A program made the position numbers and the translations under genes. Below the pieces are notes generated by a model. The model ran no database searches. It saw only the letters and a list, made by a program, of their open reading frames with translations, and had not been told where the DNA came from. 9,818 nt of DNA from assembly GCA_964629875.1 (NCBI GenBank), contig CAZVRK010000042.1, positions 1 to 9,818 of the forward strand, written 5' to 3'. Source of the stretch: UBA3495 sp964629875 (GTDB lineage: Bacteria > Chloroflexota > Dehalococcoidia > Lucifugimonadales > UBA3495). Below, one piece after another: positions 6,357-9,818 of this stretch; positions within the stretch are counted from its first letter, which is position 1, and each line of letters starts with the position of its first letter.

Positions 6357-6405
6357 TGAGTTCCTAATGTAGATAATAGGCTAATCATATGGGAGAGTAC
6401 TAATT

Positions 6406-7362
6406 TTGCGCACTATAGATATACACGCCCACACGGTTCCACAGTGTTTTCAGAAAGATGTTTTAAACAATCGCAAATGGCATAACATGACTTCTGCTGA
6501 AGGAGAACTGTTTAATCCGAGAGTTCATTGGACTCCGGAAGAGCGGATAGCAGAGATGGACTCTATGGGAATGGACGTCCAGGTTGTTTCGACTAATGTA
6601 TTCTTCTACAAATATGACGAAAATCTGACTACTGCTATTGCTATCGCCAGAGACTGTAATAATGAACTTCATCAGATGACCATGGATTATCCGAATCGTT
6701 TGGCTGGACTTGCAACTATTCCCATGCAGGATATTGGCGCTGCCATAAACGAAATGGAAAGGGCAGTTGTAACTTTGGGATTCAAGGGTGTGATGATTGA
6801 CGATACAGTGAATGGTCATACATATGACGAACCGGAATTTCTGCCATTTTGGAAAGCTGCAGAGCAAATGGGTGCTTTTGTACTAATCCATCAAGCTTAT
6901 CCGACGATCGTGAGCGAAAGGATTAATCGTTATCATTTGCCAAATAGTATAGGTAATTTAGCTGACCGCACTATTACGTTCGCCGCGATGGTGTTCGGTG
7001 GCGTTATGGATAAATGTCCTGACCTAAAGATTTGTCTTTGTCATGGAGGCGGTTACACGTGCTATGGTATCGGACGTATGGATCGCGGCTGGCAAGTACG
7101 CCCGGACGCGAGAGCTAATATTTCTACTCCGCCAAGCAGTTATCTAAGACGGTTTTACTATGATTGTTTAACTCAAAGTGAATCGTCTCTTAGATATTTG
7201 ATTGATACAGTAGGAGCCGATAGGGTCGTACTGGGCACGGACTGGCCTGCAGATATGTGTATAGATTGGCCCGTGTCTTGGGTGCAGAACTTGGATAGTT
7301 TGACTAGAGAAGAAAAAGATATGATTTTGTGGAAGAATCTTGAGGGACTTCTAGGGCTTTAG
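6406..7362 (+). CDS. ACMSD-like amidohydrolase/decarboxylase, paralogue 1
   Basis: This 318-residue TIM-barrel protein of the amidohydrolase-2 superfamily is closest in pattern to 2-amino-3-carboxymuconate-6-semialdehyde decarboxylase (ACMSD). Visible residues are the metal motif H7-x-H9, R47 (TPEERIAEMDSMG), H162 (LIHQ), H213 with R224 (CHGGGYTCYGIGRMDRGW), and D279 (LGTDWP). Against Pseudomonas ACMSD as I recall it (H9, H11, R51, H177, H228, R239, D294), metal ligands, catalytic His and both carboxylate-binding arginines are all present with matching spacing. A metal-dependent non-oxidative decarboxylation of a carboxylated muconate-like or aromatic acid is thus likely, with hydrolysis of a lactone as the alternative. 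The TTG start is supported by GGAG 10 bases upstream and by alignment of MRTIDIHAH with the ATG-started MRSIDIHAH of the next gene. Roughly 60% identity to that neighbour indicates tandem duplication. The exact substrate is unknown. Confidence 0.88.
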   Translation: MRTIDIHAHTVPQCFQKDVLNNRKWHNMTSAEGELFNPRVHWTPEERIAEMDSMGMDVQVVSTNVFFYKYDENLTTAIAIARDCNNELHQMTMDYPNRLAGLATIPMQDIGAAINEMERAVVTLGFKGVMIDDTVNGHTYDEPEFLPFWKAAEQMGAFVLIHQAYPTIVSERINRYHLPNSIGNLADRTITFAAMVFGGVMDKCPDLKICLCHGGGYTCYGIGRMDRGWQVRPDARANISTPPSSYLRRFYYDCLTQSESSLRYLIDTVGADRVVLGTDWPADMCIDWPVSWVQNLDSLTREEKDMILWKNLEGLLGL

Positions 7363-7424
7363 CATATAGGCGCAATCTAGAGAATGGCCCAAAATAAAAC
7401 CTGATATTAGGAGAAATACTTAAA

Positions 7425-8390
7425 ATGCGTAGTATAGATATTCATGCTCATATATCCCCAGAATCCTGTTTCGATTCTATGCGCAAGGGAAAAGATTGGT
7501 ATGGAATAACACCGGAACAGATATTTAACGGTCATAAATACAATCCTAGAACTATGTGGACTCCAGAACAGCGTATCAACGATATGAATTCTCTGGGTGT
7601 GGATGTCCATGTGTTATCCACAGGAGCATTTTTCTATTTTTATGATCGTGATCCTAAGCAGATATCTGACATGAATGTTGAATGTAATAATTATGTTTCA
7701 CAGTTGACTAAAGATCACCCTGACAGATTTGCGGGATTGGCCAATCTACCGATGCAGGATGTGAAGGCTTCAGTTGCAGAATTGGAACGATCAATGACTC
7801 AACTTGGGTTAAAGGGAGCTATGATAGCTGATCATGTGAACGGTAAAACCTATGATGATCCTGAGTTTTATCCTTTATGGGAGGCCGCAGAACAACTTGG
7901 AGCTGTCTTGTTAGTTCACCAAGGTGGTGACACAGTAGTTACGCCGAGACTTGATGAATATCATCTTACAAATACGATCGGAAACCTTGCAGACCGTGCT
8001 GTAACATTCGCATCCTTCGTCTTCGGCGGTGTTATGGATAAATATCCGGGGTTGCGGGTTTGTTTGTCTCATGGCGGAGGGTACACATGTTTTGGCGTAG
8101 GTCGTATGGACAGAGGATGGCAAGTAAGATCTGAAGCTCGTGAACATATATCTAGTCCACCCAGCACATACTTGGATAAATTCTGGTATGACTGCCTGAC
8201 TCAGAATGAAAAAGCCCTGAGATTTTTAATAGATTCTGTGGGTATAGATAAAGTATTATTTGGAACAGATTGGCCGTTTGATATGTGCTTTGATTGGCCA
8301 GTATCGTGGATTTTGAGTTTGGAAAGTCTGACACAGGAAGAAAAAGAGGCGATTCTTTGGAAAAATTTAGAAGCGTTGTTGGGTATTTAA
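7425..8390 (+). CDS. ACMSD-like amidohydrolase/decarboxylase, paralogue 2
   Basis: This 321-residue enzyme is a tandem paralogue of the preceding gene, collinear with it apart from a three-residue insertion near residue 30. It keeps every key residue: H7-x-H9, R50 (TPEQRINDMNSLG), H165 (LVHQ), H216 and R227 (SHGGGYTCFGVGRMDRGW), and D282 (FGTDWP). The copies differ around the predicted active-site loop after the third metal/catalytic His: HQAYPTIV in copy 1 and HQGGDTVV here. This suggests related but different substrates. GGAG lies 11 bases before the ATG, and the 62-base gap to the first copy has no terminator, so the pair is probably one operon. The C-terminal half (from the EFxPxW motif on) is about 65% identical between copies by eye count. 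The gene converges with ttuA across 47 bases without a recognisable terminator. Confidence 0.88.
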   Translation: MRSIDIHAHISPESCFDSMRKGKDWYGITPEQIFNGHKYNPRTMWTPEQRINDMNSLGVDVHVLSTGAFFYFYDRDPKQISDMNVECNNYVSQLTKDHPDRFAGLANLPMQDVKASVAELERSMTQLGLKGAMIADHVNGKTYDDPEFYPLWEAAEQLGAVLLVHQGGDTVVTPRLDEYHLTNTIGNLADRAVTFASFVFGGVMDKYPGLRVCLSHGGGYTCFGVGRMDRGWQVRSEAREHISSPPSTYLDKFWYDCLTQNEKALRFLIDSVGIDKVLFGTDWPFDMCFDWPVSWILSLESLTQEEKEAILWKNLEALLGI

Positions 8391-8437
8391 TTAAATCAAG
8401 ACTGTGATCTCAATAAATTAATTACTATCACTATAGA

Positions 8438-9358
8438 TTAGTTGTTGTTTGAACTAGCTTTCTGGTGGGCGTTGGCCCACATTCGACAAAATGAGCAAGT
8501 TTCACTCGTTGTAGGTTGTCCGCAGATGGTGCAATCATTCAAGTGGAACTCATCCTGAGAGTTTTCCATGAGGGGACGTATTCGTTCTAGAAATCCTGCT
8601 ACTAGACTATGTTTAGTACCAGGTGAATTTAGCTCTATAGAATCTATAGCCTCTTTGTAGACTATAGATTTGGCCCCTATAGAATTAGGGCAGTCCTCCT
8701 CGATATATGATATGCCTCTTAAAATAGCGTTAGCTGCAACTTCTCTTTCTGTCATGGTATACAAAGGTTTTACCCTGCTAATTAAATTAGAGCCTTTTGA
8801 AGGTAATGAAGGTGATTGCCTTGCTAGGCTGCTGATTTCCCAATGTAATATATTTCCAAGTAGGGTAGCTGCTTCATCGTCTAAGTTATGTCCCATAGCT
8901 ACCACAGAAAAATTTCTCTTGTACGCCTCTATGTTCAGAATATATCTTTTACTTAGTCCACATCCTGAACATGGGACTCGACGGATAGTTTGAGATAGCA
9001 GAGGAATACCCATACCATAGGATTTTTCTAGATCAATTGTAATCAGATCTGCATTTCTAGCCTCAGAGAATTCCTTTGTAGCGACGAATGAATTTGCAGA
9101 ATAATCCCCGATCCCTAAATGGATATGTAAACCGGTGACATCATATTCATTCCTCAAAAGATAATCCCAGAGGCTTAAACTATCTTTCCCGCCAGATACT
9201 CCTACGAGTATCTTGTCGTCATGAGTAAACATCTTCTGTTTTTTTATTGCACGACCTACCTGGGTATCAAAGAACTCAAGGTAATGATCTTTACAAAGCG
9301 CCGAATTATGTCGTTTTAGCTCTATAGACGCGGTTGACGGGCACTTCCTACATTTCAT
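8438..9358 (-). CDS. ttuA: TtuA-like tRNA 2-thiouridine synthase (PP-loop ATPase)
   Basis: This 306-residue cytoplasmic enzyme of the TtuA/Ncs6 (TtcA-related) family adenylates a tRNA uridine and replaces its oxygen with sulfur. TtuA makes 2-thio(ribo)thymidine 54 in the T loop. Elements in order: an N-terminal zinc site C3/C6/C22/H25; PP-loop SGGKDS (55-60); LHIHLGIGDYS (77-87); the CSGC pair C130/C133 (PCSGCGLSKRY); GHNLDDEAATLLGN (156-169); C223 (DCPNSIGAKS); and a C-terminal zinc site C276/C279/C288/C291. C130, C133 and C223 match the three iron-sulfur cluster ligands of Thermus TtuA, as I recall them. Two zinc sites and the CPN(x)3AKS motif favour TtuA/Ncs6 over TtcA. I chose ATG 9358, with GGAGG 5 bases upstream, over the in-frame GTG at 9370. 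It overlaps the sulfur-carrier gene by 11 bases, implying translational coupling. A U34-modifying, Ncs6-like role is the main alternative. Confidence 0.9.
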   Translation of the reverse strand: MKCRKCPSTASIELKRHNSALCKDHYLEFFDTQVGRAIKKQKMFTHDDKILVGVSGGKDSLSLWDYLLRNEYDVTGLHIHLGIGDYSANSFVATKEFSEARNADLITIDLEKSYGMGIPLLSQTIRRVPCSGCGLSKRYILNIEAYKRNFSVVAMGHNLDDEAATLLGNILHWEISSLARQSPSLPSKGSNLISRVKPLYTMTEREVAANAILRGISYIEEDCPNSIGAKSIVYKEAIDSIELNSPGTKHSLVAGFLERIRPLMENSQDEFHLNDCTICGQPTTSETCSFCRMWANAHQKASSNNN

Positions 9359-9557
9359 TGCTGCCTCCACTAATGGCCCGTAGTATCTCTACAGTATCGT
9401 TATCTCGTATTACTATGTCTCGTGTAAGCAGTTCGTTGTCGCGAATGACCAAAACCTGTTCGGGGTTCAAAGCGAGCTCTCTAAGCAATGTTTCAACATT
9501 ACGTCCACCGGACATCTCGAGAGTTTTTCTGTCTGGGTTGCGGAGTATTACTTTCAT
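9348..9557 (-). CDS. ttuB: TtuB-like ubiquitin-fold sulfur carrier with C-terminal tail
   Basis: This 69-residue beta-grasp protein of the MoaD/ThiS/TtuB type carries sulfur as a C-terminal thiocarboxylate to its partner, here presumably the TtuA-like enzyme encoded next. Fold cues are the first strand MKVILRNPDRKTLEM, helix VETLLRELALNP, strand EQVLVIRDNELLT, and the terminal strand DTVEILRAISGG. The diglycine is at residues 64-65 but is followed by SNEM, so it is not C-terminal. E1-like activation needs a free Gly-Gly, so the tail must be removed or tolerated. The GGA GGC codons for this diglycine supply the GGAGG of ttuA. The ATG at 9557 has no clear Shine-Dalgarno. An E1-like activator (TtuC/MoeB) and a desulfurase are not in the window. 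ThiS or MoaD roles are less likely given the neighbour. Confidence 0.82.
   Translation of the reverse strand: MKVILRNPDRKTLEMSGGRNVETLLRELALNPEQVLVIRDNELLTRDIVIRDNDTVEILRAISGGSNEM
9364..9368 (-). promoter_or_regulatory. Shine-Dalgarno of ttuA embedded in the ttuB Gly-Gly codons
   Basis: Read on the minus strand, GGAGG at 9368-9364 is formed by GGA GGC, the codons for the functional diglycine of the sulfur carrier. It lies 5 bases before the ttuA ATG. Ribosomes finishing the carrier would uncover and reuse this site, giving coupled synthesis. Confidence 0.7.
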
Positions 9558-9587
9558 CGGTTTATATGACTTGTGTTTATTAGGAGT

Positions 9588-9617
9588 TATCTACAATGGC
9601 TTAATAGTCTGTGTCAA
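9588..9617 (-). promoter_or_regulatory. Candidate promoter of the ttuB-ttuA operon
   Basis: On the minus strand a perfect TTGACA (9612-9617) is followed after 18 bases by the weak -10 TAGATA (9588-9593). The start site would be near 9581, leaving about 24 leader bases. A perfect TATAAT on the same strand at 9626-9631 is an alternative -10 but has no recognisable -35. Read-through from the tRNA gene upstream is also possible. Confidence 0.35.
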
Positions 9618-9667
9618 ACGTTTCGATTATAGATCATAATGTGAGAATAATTTTATTTCTCGGAGTG

Positions 9668-9744
9668 TGGCGTCCCAGGCAGGGCTCGAACCTGCGACCT
9701 ACTGCTTAGAAGGCAGTTGCTCTATCCAGCTGAGCTACTGGGAC
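9668..9744 (-). tRNA. tRNA-Arg, anticodon UCU, CCA encoded
   Basis: A full cloverleaf folds on the minus strand: acceptor GTCCCAG/CTGGGAC, D stem GCTC/GAGC with loop AGCTGGATA, anticodon stem ACTGC/GCAGT with loop CTTCTAA (anticodon TCT, reading AGA and AGG), variable AGGTC, T stem GCAGG/CCTGC with loop TTCGAGC, discriminator G, then encoded CCA at 9670-9668. All stems pair perfectly and the invariant bases are present. T54 in the T loop is the base that TtuA-type enzymes thiolate, although this particular tRNA need not be a substrate. Confidence 0.97.
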
Positions 9745-9767
9745 AACATCGTAATTGTGCGTAAATA

Positions 9768-9796
9768 ATGATACCGATTAGTACGAGGGAGTGCAA
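9768..9796 (-). promoter_or_regulatory. Candidate tRNA-Arg promoter
   Basis: On the minus strand TTGCAC (9791-9796, 3/6) is followed by 17 bases and TATCAT (9768-9773, 5/6). The transcript would begin about 15-20 bases before the mature tRNA 5' end at 9744. The -35 is weak, so this rests mainly on position and the -10. Nothing else is seen between 9745 and the window end. Confidence 0.4.
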
Positions 9797-9818
9797 GAGA
9801 AGCAATATAAAACTGAAT

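Noticed and set aside
6275..6377. -10-like TATAAG (6275) and GATAAT (6372) before the first amidohydrolase
   Set aside because: Neither has a -35-like hexamer at 16-18 bases, so a separate promoter for the amidohydrolase pair cannot be supported.
8391..8437. Possible terminator in the convergent gap between paralogue 2 and ttuA
   Set aside because: Only a GTGAT/ATCAC 5-bp stem around a long AT-rich loop is present, with no T run; not enough to call.
8635..8682. Four CTATAG palindromes in 48 bases
   Set aside because: They arise from repeated Ser-Ile and Ala-Ile codon pairs (TCT ATA G, GCT ATA G) inside ttuA, combined with a general preference for ATA; the coding sequence explains them.
8438..9358. 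Assignment of the PP-loop enzyme as TtcA (s2C32) or TilS
   Set aside because: The N- and C-terminal zinc sites, the CPN(x)3AKS motif and the adjacent ubiquitin-like carrier fit TtuA/Ncs6; TtcA uses no such carrier, and TilS lacks the zinc sites.
1..9818. CRISPR array, insertion sequence, prophage or defence island
   Set aside because: No regularly spaced repeats, transposase, integrase, tRNA-borne direct repeat or defence-type domain was seen; all large frames are metabolic, transport or tRNA-modification genes.

Overview
The window is bacterial: densely packed genes, Shine-Dalgarno motifs, sigma70-like promoters and a tRNA gene. By eye it is moderately AT-rich, with frequent ATA isoleucine codons. 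The best guess for the source is a Chloroflexota lineage, perhaps one of the uncultured SAR202/Dehalococcoidia-related groups. The grounds are a family 5 solute-binding lipoprotein with an Ala/Pro linker after the lipobox, a small double zinc-ribbon protein, a TtuA/TtuB-type tRNA thiolation pair, and catabolic paralogues next to a peptide-type ABC transporter. No ribosomal or phylogenetic marker is present, so this stays an inference.

Layout. (1) 1-700: a long perfect inverted repeat that looks like a bidirectional terminator (38-96), a 100-residue double zinc-ribbon gene on the minus strand (135-437), its probable promoter and a dyad. (2) 701-2067, minus strand: a two-gene operon of an HpcH/HpaI-type class II aldolase followed by a carboxymuconolactone-decarboxylase (CMD) fold protein, with a good promoter at 2119-2147. 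(3) 2068-2334: a divergent regulatory region with promoters for both directions. (4) 2335-6240, plus strand: a solute-binding lipoprotein and two DppB/DppC-type permeases, with RNA hairpins in both intergenic gaps and no ATPase gene. A terminator-like hairpin follows at 6322-6356. (5) 6406-8390, plus strand: two tandem paralogues of the ACMSD-like amidohydrolase/decarboxylase family with all expected metal and substrate-carboxylate residues. (6) 8438-9744, minus strand: tRNA-Arg(UCU), then a small ubiquitin-like sulfur carrier (TtuB-like) overlapping a TtuA-like tRNA 2-thiouridine synthase.

How it may work together. Regions 2-5 look like one uptake-and-catabolism neighbourhood. The transporter would import an oligopeptide-like or organic-acid solute, the two ACMSD-like enzymes could decarboxylate carboxylated intermediates, and the aldolase could cleave a 2-oxo-acid product to pyruvate plus an aldehyde. 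The substrate cannot be read from the sequence. Region 6 is a separate tRNA-modification unit.

Most worth a second look: the sulfur carrier, whose Gly-Gly is followed by four extra residues and whose Gly-Gly codons double as the Shine-Dalgarno of ttuA; a probable non-canonical AUU start for the DppC-type permease; and the tandem ACMSD-like pair of unknown substrate. I found no CRISPR array, insertion sequence or phage gene, and no clearly new defence or mobile system.
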